A DNA stretch of 64,000 nucleotides, from positions 48,998,513-49,062,512 of the forward strand of contig CM055870.1 in NCBI GenBank assembly GCA_029582165.1, written 5' to 3'. Positions 22,215 to 33,774 of the stretch are shown piece by piece (the first letter of the stretch is position 1; every line of letters begins with the position of its first letter). The translations under genes were made by a program, and so were the position numbers. The notes beneath the pieces were generated by a model, which was given only the letters and a program-made list of their open reading frames with translations, did not search any database and was not told where the DNA came from. Origin of the DNA: Portulaca oleracea (Eukaryota; Streptophyta; Magnoliopsida; Caryophyllales; Portulacaceae).

Positions 22215-23803
22215 TAAAAAAAAATCCTTCTGGAAAGTGCATCAGCTCCTTTGTTCATATTGCCTGAATTATGGTGGATCATGAAATGAAAAGACTGTAT
22301 AAACTCGACCCATTTAGCATGTCTGGGATTAAGTTTGTGTTGTCCTTGAATATATTTCAGAGCTTCATGATCACTATGCAGAATAAATTCTCCTCCAACC
22401 AAATAATGCCTCCAATGCTCAAGAGCTCGAATAATTGCATAAAATTCCTTATCATAAGTGTTGTACTTCTTCTTTGCTTCATTCAGTTTCTCACTGAAGT
22501 AAGCTATAGGCCTGCCTTCTTGAGATAAGACAGCTCCTATGCCAACTCCTGAGGCATCACACTCGATTTCAAAGATCTTAGAAAAGCTTAGTAAAGCAAG
22601 AATTGGTGTTGTTGTCAGCTTCTCTTTGATCTGTTCAAAGGACCTTTGTGCTGTTGGAGTCCAATGAAAAGACTTTCCTTTGATAACTTCAGTCATGGGT
22701 GCCATAATAGTACTGAAATTTTTCACAAATCTTCTGTAAAATGAAGCTAACCCATGGAAGCTTCTCACTTGCTGAATAAAACTGGGGGTAGGCCACTCTT
22801 GGATGGCCTTGATCTTCTCCTGATCAACTTGAATGCCATTAGTAGATACAATATAACCAAGAAAAATAACTTGGTCTGTAAAAAACTGACATTTCTTCAA
22901 ATTCCCATAAAGCTTCTCCTTAGACAGAATATCGATCACTTGTTTCAAATGCTGTTGATGCTCTGCCTCTGTCTTACTATAAACCAAAATATCATCAAAA
23001 TAAACAACTACACAACTTCCAATCAAAGGCTTCAGTACCTGGTTCATAAGCCTCATGAATGTAGAAGGAGCATTTGTCAGATCAAAGGGCATTACAAGCC
23101 ATTTAAACAGACCTCCCTTTGTTTTGAATGCTGTCTTCCATTCATCACCTTCATAGATTCTGATTTGATAATAACCACTTCTCAAATCTATCTTGGAAAA
23201 CACCTGAGACCCATGGAGTTCATCAAGAAGATCTTCAAGTCTAGGTATTGGAAACATGTACTTGATTGTGATTTTATTTATAGCTCTGCAATCCATACAC
23301 ATTCTTTGACTACCATCTTTCTTAGGAACCAATAGAGCAGGTATTGCACATGGACTTAGGCTCTCCCTGATCATTCCCTTGCTAAGAAGATCATCCACTT
23401 GCCTTTGAATCTCTGCAGTTTCTGCTGGAGCCATCCTGTAAGCAGGTTTGTTTGGCAAGACTGATCCTGGAACTAGATCAATCTTGTGTTGGATGTCTCT
23501 TTTAGGGGGCAATCCTGGGGGCATTTCATCTGGAAATAAATATGCATACTCTTCCAGGAGTGGGACAAGTAGTGGATGGTCATTTTGTGGGGTTTGTGGT
23601 TCATCAGAGGATAAAAGAATGAGATCCTTACAAGCATTGAACTCATGATGCTCAACAATTAGCAATAGATCAAGGGTAGGTTCAAAGTAAAGGTTCTTTG
23701 TGGGCTGGGTATATTTGAGTGGGGTTAAGGTTATTTTCTTGTGGTTCACCATCAAGGTATAAGTATTAGCTCTACCATCATGTTGCACAGACCTATCAAA
23801 CAT
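22187..23803 (-). pseudogene. CRM-type reverse transcriptase and RNase H
   Basis: The 538-residue frame includes the RT motifs [33 protein letters not shown] and [12 protein letters not shown] (active-site YFDD). RNase H follows with [35 protein letters not shown] and [12 protein letters not shown]. It is separated from gag-protease by one TAG codon directly before its first Met, at a position where relatives usually have Trp. It ends prematurely after GADALSRR because of the homopolymer frameshift. All catalytic residues remain. Confidence 0.9.
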
Positions 23804-25303
23804 CTAAGGCCTTCCCAACAACAAATGACATGCATCCATAGGCAAGACATCACACCAAACAGAATCATGATATGATTTGCCTACTGAAAAACTCACCAAA
23901 CACCTTTCTGTAATAGGGATACTTCTGCTAGACTTCAGCCACTGAATAGAATAGGGTGCTGGATGTGATGTAGTCTCCAGCTGCAACTTCTCCACCATTT
24001 CCTGTGAAGCTGCATTTGTACAGCTGCCACCATCCACAATGATCAAGCAGACTTTTCCTTTCACAGTGCATCTTGTATGAAATAAAGCTTCTCTTTGTTC
24101 CTGTCCTGTCTCCATAGAAGAACTGTTAAGGGCTCTCCTTATCACCAATAACTCTCCTTCATCGGGACCTTCCTCGACCTCATCATACACTGGATCAGGT
24201 AAGTCTCCTTCTGGATGTACTTCCTCTTCCTCCTCAACTTCAAGCTCAGTAAACCATGAAGCTTGATAATCAGCCAAGGTCACCACTCTTTTATTAAGAC
24301 ATTCTGAAGCTATGTGCCCTATTCCTTGACATCTAAAATATCTCCTGTTATCAGTAGTAATGGGGTTTGGGGTTCTTTGAGGAGCTGGGGGTTGTTTTTG
24401 AGCGGGGGTAGGTTGTTTTCTGGGATATCTTGGGGTAAATGGGGTTCTTTGGGCTGTGGGGTAGGTTCTGGGATAGGTAAGGGGCTTAGGTTGAGGTTTA
24501 TAAGGGGTTTTCACAGCAAACTCCTTTCCTCTGGACCTCCTTTGCAGTTCTACCTTGTGAGCCAGAGAACTAAGCTCATCCAAACTAGTGTAGGGATGCA
24601 GTTCCACCACATTCCTATTGCCTTCATTCAATCCTGCTAGAAATCTCACCAGAACTTGAGTTTCATTCTCCTTGAGATCACACCTCCACAAAAGATGCTC
24701 AAACTCCTTTGTGTATTCCTCCACAGACTTACTGCCTTGCACCAGATGTTGCATTTTCTCATAATTCTCCTTAAGGTAGTTCACAGGCAAGAATTTAGAT
24801 TTCATCTTTTCCCTCATATGTTCCCAAGTCTTAACTTTCTCTTTTCCCTTCTCTACTCTTCTCTTCTGCAAATTAGACCACCAGATAGAAGCATGTTTCT
24901 TCAATTTCAAAGCAATAAGCTTGACCTTCTTCTCTTCAGAAACCTCCTTCAGATCAAAAATCCTTTCCACAGTCTGCAACCAGTCTAAGAATACCTCAGT
25001 GTCCAACTGACCTTCAAATTCAGGAATTTCCACCTTGAAATCTAACTTGTCATCCATTCCAGCCTTCCTTTGCCTAGTTCTGACTTTCTTACTTTCACCG
25101 GGACCCTCTTCTTCACCAAAAGGATTACTAGAGTAAGTACTCCTTTCTTCTACATATTCAGAGTCTTCCTTAAAATTCTGCTTCTTCAAATACAAATAGT
25201 TCTTCAGCTGATCTCTCAAATATTGCACCTGTTTCTCCAACTCAGCCTTCTCCTTAAGAGCTTGTTCAGCCACTTCCTCGGCAGTTCTACTAGAAGACAT
25301 CAT
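23804..25303 (-). CDS. CRM-type gag and protease
   Basis: The open frame extends upstream into the 5' LTR, but the likely start is one of two adjacent Met codons at 25,303/25,300 (MMSSSRTAEE), just inside the element. The product of about 499 residues has an N-terminal coiled coil (LEKQVQYLRDQLKN), the gag core (FLDWLQTVERIFDL, KHASIWWSNL), a basic Pro-rich region, a zinc knuckle and the protease (IVDGGSCTNAAS, HLLLGRP). The first Cys of the knuckle is Tyr (YFRCQGIGHIASEC), which should weaken zinc binding. The frame ends at the TAG described for the RT entry. Confidence 0.85.
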   Translation of the reverse strand: MMSSSRTAEEVAEQALKEKAELEKQVQYLRDQLKNYLYLKKQNFKEDSEYVEERSTYSSNPFGEEEGPGESKKVRTRQRKAGMDDKLDFKVEIPEFEGQLDTEVFLDWLQTVERIFDLKEVSEEKKVKLIALKLKKHASIWWSNLQKRRVEKGKEKVKTWEHMREKMKSKFLPVNYLKENYEKMQHLVQGSKSVEEYTKEFEHLLWRCDLKENETQVLVRFLAGLNEGNRNVVELHPYTSLDELSSLAHKVELQRRSRGKEFAVKTPYKPQPKPLTYPRTYPTAQRTPFTPRYPRKQPTPAQKQPPAPQRTPNPITTDNRRYFRCQGIGHIASECLNKRVVTLADYQASWFTELEVEEEEEVHPEGDLPDPVYDEVEEGPDEGELLVIRRALNSSSMETGQEQREALFHTRCTVKGKVCLIIVDGGSCTNAASQEMVEKLQLETTSHPAPYSIQWLKSSRSIPITERCLVSFSVGKSYHDSVWCDVLPMDACHLLLGRP

Positions 25304-25338
25304 GTAACCAGCAAGAAGCTCACCAAGAAAGTCACACA

Positions 25339-25350
25339 GCTCTGATACCA
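25339..25350 (-). other. Element B primer binding site
   Basis: On the minus strand TGGTATCAGAGC follows the 5' LTR end after four bases. This is the standard primer site complementary to the 3' end of initiator tRNA-Met. Confidence 0.85.
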
Positions 25351-25354
25351 AAGC

Positions 25355-26591
25355 TGATGTATGTGCAGACCAAAGGAAATCAGAGTGCACTGGCCTGGAC
25401 TACACCAAGGACCTTTACTGTCCTGTTTTGTTTAACTTAAGCTCTTCTTAAGGATGGAATAACACCAAGGAATGAAAAACAAATAAAGGAAAGATAGGAA
25501 ACTTGTGTCTCTTACTGATACAGACCACACCACAGCAAGAAGCACAAGGGCAAACTCAGCTCATACCACTGGATACAGGCAACACCACCATATAGCATAA
25601 ACCGAGCTCTACTTAACACCTTCTAAGCTTGCCAAAGCTTAGTTACAGTCAAGTAGAAACAATGGAGAGTTTTAAAGGCACTCACAAACCTACAGGAGCA
25701 AGCTCGACTGGTTTCTTCTTCATTCACTCAAAAGTTGATTTGCAAAAAATACAATCAGAGCTGCTTATATTGCTACTTTCAGCAAGTAGCTGGCTTACCG
25801 ACTGATTAAGGCTTTCCTAAGCATTAGGAAACCTCTAATCTACTGCTAAGCTAACTTAAGATACATAATCAAGCTATCTAATACATAATTACATCAGATT
25901 AAGCAAAGAAAACAGCAAAAGAAAATAAGAATGTTGTTGGCTAGAGCTGGAAATGCCAACAGCTGCGCGAGCCTTAGTCATGCTTCCACTAGGCTTATTA
26001 TAATCGTCATCATGGCTGTTGAGGTTGCTGGTAATATTAGCACCTAAAGGACATTCGATCACTGGAAGAGAAATGGACCAAATGACCTCCATGCTGCTGA
26101 AAATGCTAACACTGCCTGCTGCCTGTATTCATGAACCAACTTGCTGTAGAAAATGCCCAAGGACCTCAGTCACCTGCACTCCTCGAACACTAGTAGTGAA
26201 TGACCTTAGGAACACAGGGTAACCATCAAATGCCATTGCCTTATATTCTGCAGCTTGTACTACACCTTGAATGAGACATTAACCCTGATTTCACAGGTTG
26301 GGGTTCTGCCAAGGTCCAATTGCACCAACTGGACTTATGTTCTAAGGCCAAGGCTGCCTCCTTCACAAGATCCTGGGGTGATCACCTTACTGCCTTTAAA
26401 TGCTTCAAAATTACCCAAGGACCTGTTTGTCCAAAATACTTCATGCTTGCTGCAGGAAGGACTTGATCCCTCCTGAATTCCCAGCTAAGTCCCATTGATT
26501 GAAGGACCTGCTAAGGACCTCAGGATGGAGAGTTCTCTCTTTTGTCCTTGCTGTCTCGGCTAACATTGCTGTTGTAGATGGACCTCCATCA
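25355..26591 (-). repeat. Element B 5' LTR
   Basis: This is the right copy in plus coordinates, 1,237 bp, TG...CA on the minus strand. It is followed by the duplicated ATGGG. From 26,597 to 27,790 no gene or element is recognised. Confidence 0.9.
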
Positions 26592-27790
26592 ATGGGGATT
26601 ATTCTTAATTCCAAGGTAGATGCATAAGTTAATCACCATACAAGGGGAAGAAATAACCCACTCATTAGCAAGTTAAAGATATACCAGGGAATACACTGAG
26701 TTTGTCTAAGAACAGAGTCTAGAACCACTCTGCAGGAGGAGTAAGTAAGGGGTGAACATAGAGAAAAAGATCAAGACAGACAAACTCCATGTAGACAGAA
26801 TAAGGCTCACCTAGTGGACTAGATCATTAGTGACCCTAACACTATGATGCTAGATCAAAACTAGGAAACTTTTGTGTTTTTCTACCTTTCCCTTCTATAT
26901 AGAGCCAAAAAAACATACAAGATGCATTATATAGGTAACTCAGACTAAATAATAGGGAACAATTTCATTTGCATTGATTTTAAAGAAAATGGGTACAATT
27001 TGATCTTTATATTTGTTATAATGAAACAAATATAAATTCATCTGATTCGATCTCTAATTCTTGTGCCTTAACTATAGAGTGAAACAAATTTCAATCATCA
27101 TCAAATTTGTGTTTGGACTCTCTACACTAACAACATTTGATGAACTTATTTTTTAGCACTAGAGAAGTTGTATATAATTAGAACTTAGAAAACATTTGAA
27201 CACAAGCTTAAAGCTCTTTTGATGATCACGTCATGATTATTTGGTGATGCTCATTTCATATGGTGAATAAAAAGGGGATACTGCAATAACCTCCTAGGGA
27301 AAACATGTTTAAGCATTGTCTCGGAGGTCTAGATGTAGGTTGTCTTTCCCAAATGATCTAGAGTTGATGGAGAGATTGATTACTACGGGAAGATTGACTC
27401 CTCTTTTGTCTTATGACTTGTTAGCTGATCTTCTTGGGTCGTTGATCGAGTCTTGTTCTTTATTTGACTTGGTAGTAGTTCGGGGCTATTAAAATAAATT
27501 AATTTTAACCGAATAATTAACTTAATTCAATTTATTTTATTATTTGGCATTGTTTTTTGTTTTTTTTTTTGTGCCTACAATGGCAACAATACTTGTCCAT
27601 ATGGAAAGCAGAAACCATCGCACATGTTAAATACACCCTAGATGTATGTGGAGTTAATCTTGACTATTATCTCAAAAAAAAAAAAAGTTAACCTTGACTG
27701 ATAGTACCATGATATATACAAATATCTCACCAAAGACGAATACCTAAAGACTTTAAAACTGGAGCATAGCGAGCAATGGACAATATATAT

Positions 27791-27934
27791 TAGATGCACC
27801 CGGAGCATGTGCTCTAGATATTTGCGAGTGAACAATCATATGAATCAGAGTGATCATAATAATCAGAGTGAACAACCTAATATATATGGGTGAACAATTG
27901 TAGAATTTGGAGCACTTGCTCCGGGAGCACCTAA
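27791..27934. repeat. Short TIR MITE
   Basis: The left end TTAGATGCACCCGGAGCATG and the complement of the right end (TTAGGTGCTCCCGGAGCAAG) match over about 26 bases. The interior is AT-rich and contains two AATCAGAGTGA repeats. No transposase is encoded. A TTA/TAA-like flank would fit PIF/Harbinger, but this is not decisive. Confidence 0.6.
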
Positions 27935-28048
27935 TAAATTGCAATGGACTATGTATGTCTAACCCAACCCCTATTTTGTTTGGAATTCACCCTGGTTCTA
28001 TTTTTGGAAGAAAATATAACTAAATAGAGGTTGCTTTATATAACAACC

Positions 28049-29052
28049 TGAAAGAACCCTAGAGAGGGGGTGAATAGGGTTATGAAAGTTTCTGCACAAA
28101 TAATCACTTGTAAACGACGTTAGGTTCTTAATCTAACTAGATTAAGATTCAATATAATGCAGGAAAAAGATAAAGGACAATAAGCGTATACTGAACAACT
28201 TCCTTTATTATATTGAAACAGAATGAAGTAATACAACCTGAGATGAATGTCCTTAGGTTGTACACAGAACTGAGCGCCTTGTAGAGGACGCTTCTTATTT
28301 TATGAATAACAACACACACCAAATTTACCCTTTGGTGTTTACTCTCAATCGATCCTAAGTCCGTCTAGGAATCGATTTCACAAGCATCAATCAACCCTAA
28401 ATCCGTTAAGGATTGATTACACTCAACTTCTCACAATCACCAAATCTCGCAAGAACACAAAATAGAAAACGCTATTTCTATTTCGAACACCCGATTTCTT
28501 CCATGGAATCGTTGATCTCTTTCAACTTCTAAGTCTTCTATTTATGTTGCTGGTTGGGTGTAATGAACCGTTGGAGAATTGTCCAAGATTGGATGCTTTT
28601 CTTCCTTCCATTCTTGATAGCTTCCTTAGATGGCGCCTTCCATATTTGATGCAGATTCTGGAAATCATATCTTCATGCAAGGCTTTCATGAAACAAGAAG
28701 GTAGCAATTAGTTAATCTAATTAGGAGAGGAATAAAATCAAAATCTTCCCAGAGTATACTCTATAAAACTTCCCTGTTTGTTTTTTGCTCAAAACGTATT
28801 CCTTGCTGTTTGTAATCTTCGTCCTTCTATCTTGCTGAATGTCCTTGCTGCTGGCAAGGCAAACTTCCTTGATCCTGCATAGGCCAATGTCCTTTGCACA
28901 GAGGAGGATTCTACAATCACAGAATAAGATGTGAATCTTTCTATGCGCATCATATCTTTTCTAACTATTCGAATTTTGGCTTTCATTCAAAACTGATTCA
29001 GTGCCAAGGTCCTTGAGCCTGAGTTTATCAACATCCTTGAGGGGTTCTAACA
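28049..29052 (-). mobile_element. Solo LTR, Sirevirus-like (TSD CAACC)
   Basis: This 1,004-bp LTR is flanked by perfect CAACC duplications (28,044-28,048 and 29,053-29,057). On the minus strand it starts TGTTAGAACCCC and ends GGGTTCTTTCA, with a CACCCCCTCTCTAGGG block near the end that is typical of Ty1/copia Sirevirus LTRs. No second LTR or internal region is present. From 29,058 to 30,001 the sequence is AT-rich with no recognised gene. Confidence 0.85.
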
Positions 29053-30001
29053 CAACCCATTTTTATTATAGGGCCAAATGTTTTCATCAACATTTTTCTA
29101 ATTATTTATGAGCACTTTTTTCAAAAAAAAAATTATTTATGAGCACTTTTTCTGTTTTAATTTTGTGAGTATTCAAAGTTTCTTTATTTTATTTTTTATG
29201 AGTATCCTGTGTGATTTTTCAACGCAATTAATAATGATAACTTTAGTAAGTATTTTACAAGGTAACTTATGAATATTTTCTATTGTATAGTTATTTGTAA
29301 TTTTCTATGTTTTTTCTTATGAACACTCAAAGTATTTTCTCCCAGAAAATTTCCTACCTTAGTTTATGAGAATTTATAGGTTTTTCATGAGCATAATTTG
29401 CACAGAGTATGTATGTTGATATATGTATTTAAAGAATGTTGATCTTTGTCCTGGATTTCAATGTGATCTTTCATTCTAATTTTGGTTAGCGTGCTCTGTA
29501 CGCAGGAGTTTGATCGATACAACATTTCTACATACTGTTATTTATAAAATTTAAAAAAAAACCTTCTTCAACTATCTTTCAATTATAATAGGAAACAACT
29601 ATATATTCCATCCTTATAATTTTGGAGCACATAAGTATCGAGCTTCCTTGACCTATGATTTTGTTTTGTTTGTTTTCTTGGTTTCTTCAACGTTTCTTAA
29701 TGGTTTTTCAAATTGGTGTGGTTCTTAGTTTCAAAAGGTTTTTTCTTAGCTCCACCGGAATCAATCTCTTCATGTACTTCTGTGCAATGGGCGAGCTGTC
29801 TACATCTGGATCTCTTGAAACATGGCGTTAGCTGCACTGCATATACTAGGCATGTTGTTGTTGTTGTCCATCTTTCCCATTTATGTGCCGGCTTGATTTT
29901 CAGACACGTCCAACGTCAGATTCTTTTTTTAATAAGCTTTAGATTTCTTTTATTATTAGGTTTTAAAATCCCCCATTTTCGATTGTTTATCAAAATTTCT
30001 C

Positions 30002-30198
30002 AAATTTTACTTTTGGGATGGATAACCTAAACTTTTGGAGAGGTATTTGTCAACAGCCCAACACCGAATTAAAATCAATGAAATTCGGGTTTTTCTATAA
30101 TGTAGCAAAATTCGAGTTTAATTGATGTTAGTCTGATATTGCACTGCTGACAAACATCACCCTCAAAGTTTGAGATATACATGTAAAAGTGAAATTCG
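30002..30198. repeat. Foldback MITE
   Basis: The two halves are inverted copies of about 95 bp. The left half reads CTAAACTTTTGG, TTTGTCAACAG and ATTCGGGTTTTTCTA. The right half reads the complements of CAAACTTTGAGG, TTTGTCAGCAG and CTCGAATTTTGCTA. No coding sequence is present. The ends are approximate and the target duplication is unclear. Confidence 0.5.
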
Positions 30199-30219
30199 AA
30201 ATATTATGATAAACAAAAG

Positions 30220-30740
30220 ACTCATTATCACACTAACACTGACTCATTTACACACTAACACACTAACATAAACACATTTGCACAGTAACACAAACTATTT
30301 GCATTTACACACTAGTATAGACTTTTTTGCATGCAAACTAGTATAGAGACCTTTGCACACTAGCATAGACTCATTTACACACTAATGTGTACTCATTTAC
30401 ACACTATGACACTAACATAGACTCATTTGGATACTAACGTAGACCCATTTAGACACTAACATAGACTCCTTTACACATTAATACATACACATTGGCACAC
30501 TAGCATAAACTTATTTTCCCACTAACAGAGACTCATTTACATACTATACTCCTTTGCACACTAGTATGACACATTTACACACTAGCATAAACTCATTTGC
30601 ACATTACCATGTATACATTCATTTATACACTAGCATAGATTTTTTTTTGCACACTAATACAGACACCTTTGCACACTAGCATAGAGTCCTTCATTTGCAC
30701 ACCAACACAGACTTCTTTACAAACCAATGTAGTGTACATT
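30220..30740 (+). repeat. Degenerate minisatellite, unit about 24-27 bp
   Basis: About twenty imperfect units of the type ACTCATTTACACACTAACAT follow each other, with variants in every unit (CTAGCATAG, CTAACGTAG, CTAGTATAG). A looser version with CACTAA spacing continues to about 30,900. Units are contiguous and variable, without conserved repeats alternating with unique spacers, so it is not a CRISPR-like array. Confidence 0.8.
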
Positions 30741-31039
30741 AGCACATCCTCCTTAGCAAACTATATTTTTTTTATACTTTTGACATTATATACACATTAA
30801 CTATAGTAGTTGTGCACACTAACAATTATACACTAAATATAGTACATTACGTACACTAATGATTATTATACTATTATAAACTAAATATAATACTTATCCA
30901 CTCTAATTAACTTCCACACCAAATCATATTTTGTAAGCGCAGAAAAAAAATAATACTTATCACACATAATAAATGATAACGTCACTGTCAATAATATACA
31001 CCAAATATCATATTATTTTTTTTATGACCAAAAAGAACA

Positions 31040-31559
31040 ACCACTTTATTCAAACTCCGAGGTATTACAAAGATCTTCTAACGCCAGGCTGTGGAAAAAA
31101 CCTGGAAACTTACTAAGCCAAATCCTCTTTCCATAGAAGATAGGAGAAAAGTGAGCCAGGGAATGGGCACATGAGTTACCCCCCCCCCCCAACAAAATTA
31201 AAACTAATGAAATCAAAACTACTACAAATCTCCAAAATCATTTGCATAAAAGGAAGACAAACTGAATTATCTAGCTTACGGTTTTTCAGACTGTGGATGA
31301 CCCCAATAGAATCTCCTTCAACTACCACTCTTTTAAAGCCCAAGTTGCTTGCTACAGAAATCCCTAACAAACATGCCCTAACTTCCTCTATCTGTGGGTC
31401 GCCGAAGAAAGGCCCTTGTTCCACTCCAGCAACCTCATTCGCGCCTTCAACATTTCTCACAACAAAACCCCAGCCGAACCATCCTTCTCCCACCCTACTT
31501 TCGTAGAAATTTAGCTTTACCGTCCCAATAGGGGGGTTGCCACCTAGAAATCGGGCCAT
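31040..31559 (-). pseudogene. LINE-type RNase H domain fragment
   Basis: The frame from 31,559 reads a plant RVT_3/RNase H-like domain: PPIGTVKLNFYESRVGEG, FVVRNVEGANEVAG, IEEVRACLLGISVASNLG, VVVEGDSIGVIHSL. It is usually found at the C-terminus of plant non-LTR reverse transcriptases. The first catalytic Asp (normally in a TDGS-like motif) is replaced here by NFYES, so it is probably inactive. A run of twelve C (31,179-31,190 on the plus strand) breaks the frame; past it the homology continues (SCAHSLAHFS) to a stop near 31,040. From 31,560 to 32,125 no gene is seen; the palindrome CTCCCGCGGGAG recurs at 32,098-32,109. Confidence 0.75.
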
Positions 31560-32125
31560 TAGCCGGAATAGGGCTTACCGCCTCCAAGCATGCTCGGAAT
31601 TGATGAACTCATATTGTTACACACTAACTAAAGTACTTATGTATTACTTTTGAGTCATATTTATATGTCTGTATGATTTGCTTCCCCATTCTCTAATTTA
31701 TATTCAAAGGAAAAAAGAAGAAAAAATAAAACTAATTTTGGGGTGTCATAAATAATGGAGTGATTAAATAAACAAAAAAGAAAAATGGTGGAAACCTAAA
31801 AATAAAAGTTGGAACAAGTATCAAAATAAAGTATCAAGAAAAAAAAGTACATCTTTAAAAAATATTGATATAAGTACAAGAGGAATTAAAATTTGAAAAT
31901 AGCTATTGATGGGAAATTCAACTCAAGATTCCATGGAACATATGTTATCTCTCCACCACCTGGCCATAACATATTTCAAGTTCACAACTGCGTTTCATTA
32001 TATTTATTCAACGACATTTCTGGGTTGGGCTTTAAAATTTACACAGATTGGGCCACTTTGCTAAGTTGTCATAGTAGGAGTAGGGGAGCATTCTATACTC
32101 CCGCGGGAGCATAGTATAAAACATG

Positions 32126-32390
32126 TTCCATTTCATATTAATAGTCATTTAGTTGACTGTCATGATTTTCAATATCACTTTTTGATTGATAATTTTAATA
32201 TAGTATTTTATTAACAATTGCAATATTATACTTTTAGGAAAGTCTTTTTCGCTACCAATCTAATGGTAGTACTTTTGATATAACAAATCATTGTATATAT
32301 TGAGAAATTTATAGTAAAAAGTTTTATAGTTTGACCGTACAATTTTCTAAAACGAGTAAATGACAATCATCAATATAGCACGAAGAGAGT
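32126..32390. repeat. Third Stowaway MITE
   Basis: It aligns with the MITE at 2368-3186. The right end ACGAAGAGAGT and the left TTCCATTTCATATTAATAGT are degenerate Stowaway termini. Non-coding. Confidence 0.6.
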
Positions 32391-32394
32391 ATAT

Positions 32395-32780
32395 AACAAG
32401 TAACAAATTACCGCCCTGATCTTTTTTTCATTTTTGGCCAAAAGTAAAAAGTTCTGGACCTTGACTAGTGTTTTTAACTGGTTACCCAAAAATTATACTA
32501 TTCCTGACTATTTACTCTCTTTTTCTATAAGAATTAATTAATAATTTTTTTCTTTTGAGAATTACTTTAAATTACATCCAAATAAATTACTCAAATATAT
32601 ATTACAAGAAGCAATAAATTATCGCCCTAGTCTTATTTTCATTTTTGGCCACAAGTAAAAAAAAAAAAACTATGGACCTTGACTAGTGTTTTTAACTTGT
32701 TACCAAAAAACTAGATTAATTATTTACTTTCTTTTTCTTTCAGAATTACTTAATAACCTTTTTTCTTTCAAAATTACTCC
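32395..32780 (+). repeat. Two units of the ~228-bp repeat
   Basis: Two direct units about 212 bp apart match the array at 51.5-52.7 kb (CATTTTTGGCCAAAAGTAAA, GACTAGTGTTTTTAACT, ACTATTTACTCTCTTTTTC). They end at a Stowaway-like terminus, CTCCCTCCTTCCCAAATTAA, at 32,779. From 32,800 to 33,420 there is no gene; part (32,826-32,912) is an inverted relative of 40,725-40,810. Confidence 0.65.
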
Positions 32781-33430
32781 CTCCTTCCCAAATTAATTGA
32801 CACTTTGACTAATAAATAAAGACTAAAAAGGTCTCCTATTTTGGTGTAATTATTTTAAGGGCCTCTTATTTTCACAAAATACTTCCAAGTGCCTCCTATT
32901 TTATGGTAATAATTATTAGGGCCTTTCTTTTTAACAGAAACTAACTCCAAGGTGCTAAAAACTTTTATATTTATAGAGAAGGACCTCAAATAGGGACCTT
33001 TTTGCAAATATCTGATTTTTGGAGGTTTTAATGCAAACAAGCTCAAATAAACACTCTTAACTTCTTTTATAATGACTTTAATGGTACTAATTATCACAAT
33101 CTACTACTTATACCTTAGATATTATATTTTCTATGGTTATAGGCCCACCATGCTTAGCAAAATTAATTAAACTTAATTAGTGAGTTTTGACCGTTACCTA
33201 AACTTAATTGCGTTGGATCTCTGGCGTTCTTGACTTCGGTTCTGAGATGGCTAATCTCAACCCATGACCTTAGATCAAGCACAGCACAGATCTGTTTCGT
33301 TTCCTACCTCAGACCGTAGTCACTAATTCAGTCTATGTCGTTTTTAAAGGATAGTGGAACTTTAATCAAGAAATTACAATATTTAAAGCATAAGGTTCAA
33401 TTGGATAACGTTCCCTACTGGGAAACTTCT

Positions 33431-33436
33431 TTTATT
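33431..33436 (-). terminator. Viral polyadenylation signal
   Basis: AATAAA on the minus strand lies about 145 bp downstream of the viral TATA box. In caulimovirids the poly(A) signal lies shortly after the pregenomic start, giving a terminally redundant RNA. Confidence 0.55.
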
Positions 33437-33580
33437 GAAAGCTTGAAAGTGGAAATATTACAATGGAAATGCTTAATGAGAACTAGACTTCTAAGATCAT
33501 TAGAGAAATGGTGACTCCCAATTTCTCTTTTTGCTCAAGACTACTCCAATGACCGTGCCTTCAACACACACTTACTTCCC

Positions 33581-33592
33581 CTTTTATAGAGG
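33581..33592 (-). promoter_or_regulatory. Viral pregenomic RNA TATA box
   Basis: CTCTATAAAAGG on the minus strand sits about 185 bp downstream of the transactivator-like ORF stop, where the pregenomic promoter of caulimovirids is expected. Confidence 0.65.
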
Positions 33593-33774
33593 AGCTTCAC
33601 ACACCTTAGATGCCCTAGTGGCTTCAGTACCATTATTACAGATACAGATGTCTACAGTACAAACACGTGACTGTAGACTCAATAGTACAAACTTTAAATA
33701 ACAACCACTCTTTTTTATTAGTGGTACCACAGTAGCTTGCAGGTCATAATGCTTGTGGGGTTGCCAAAGATGCT

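Larger units (their letters stand above)
19725..26591 (-). mobile_element. Element B: CRM-type Ty3 chromovirus
   Basis: This 6,867-bp element lies between perfect ATGGG duplications (19,720-19,724 and 26,592-26,596). Its LTRs are 19,725-20,931 and 25,355-26,591, with a tRNA-Met primer site and gag, protease, RT, RNase H and integrase in the usual order. The integrase frame runs about 50 codons into the 3' LTR, a feature known for CRM (centromeric) chromoviruses. The integrase C-terminal block FNIADLRPYY...EEDDGD also fits CRM. The LTRs look roughly 90-95 percent identical with a few indels, so insertion is not very recent. Confidence 0.9.

Noticed and set aside
25339..25350. tRNA gene
   Set aside because: The tRNA-Met-like match is only the 12-18 nt primer complement next to an LTR; no cloverleaf is present here or at the other primer sites.
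29713..30030. Plus-strand ORF of 105 codons
   Set aside because: No recognisable domain, no start or promoter context, and its end runs into a foldback MITE.
30220..30740. Possible CRISPR-like array
   Set aside because: Units are contiguous, variable and spacerless, and the genome is a plant; it is a minisatellite.
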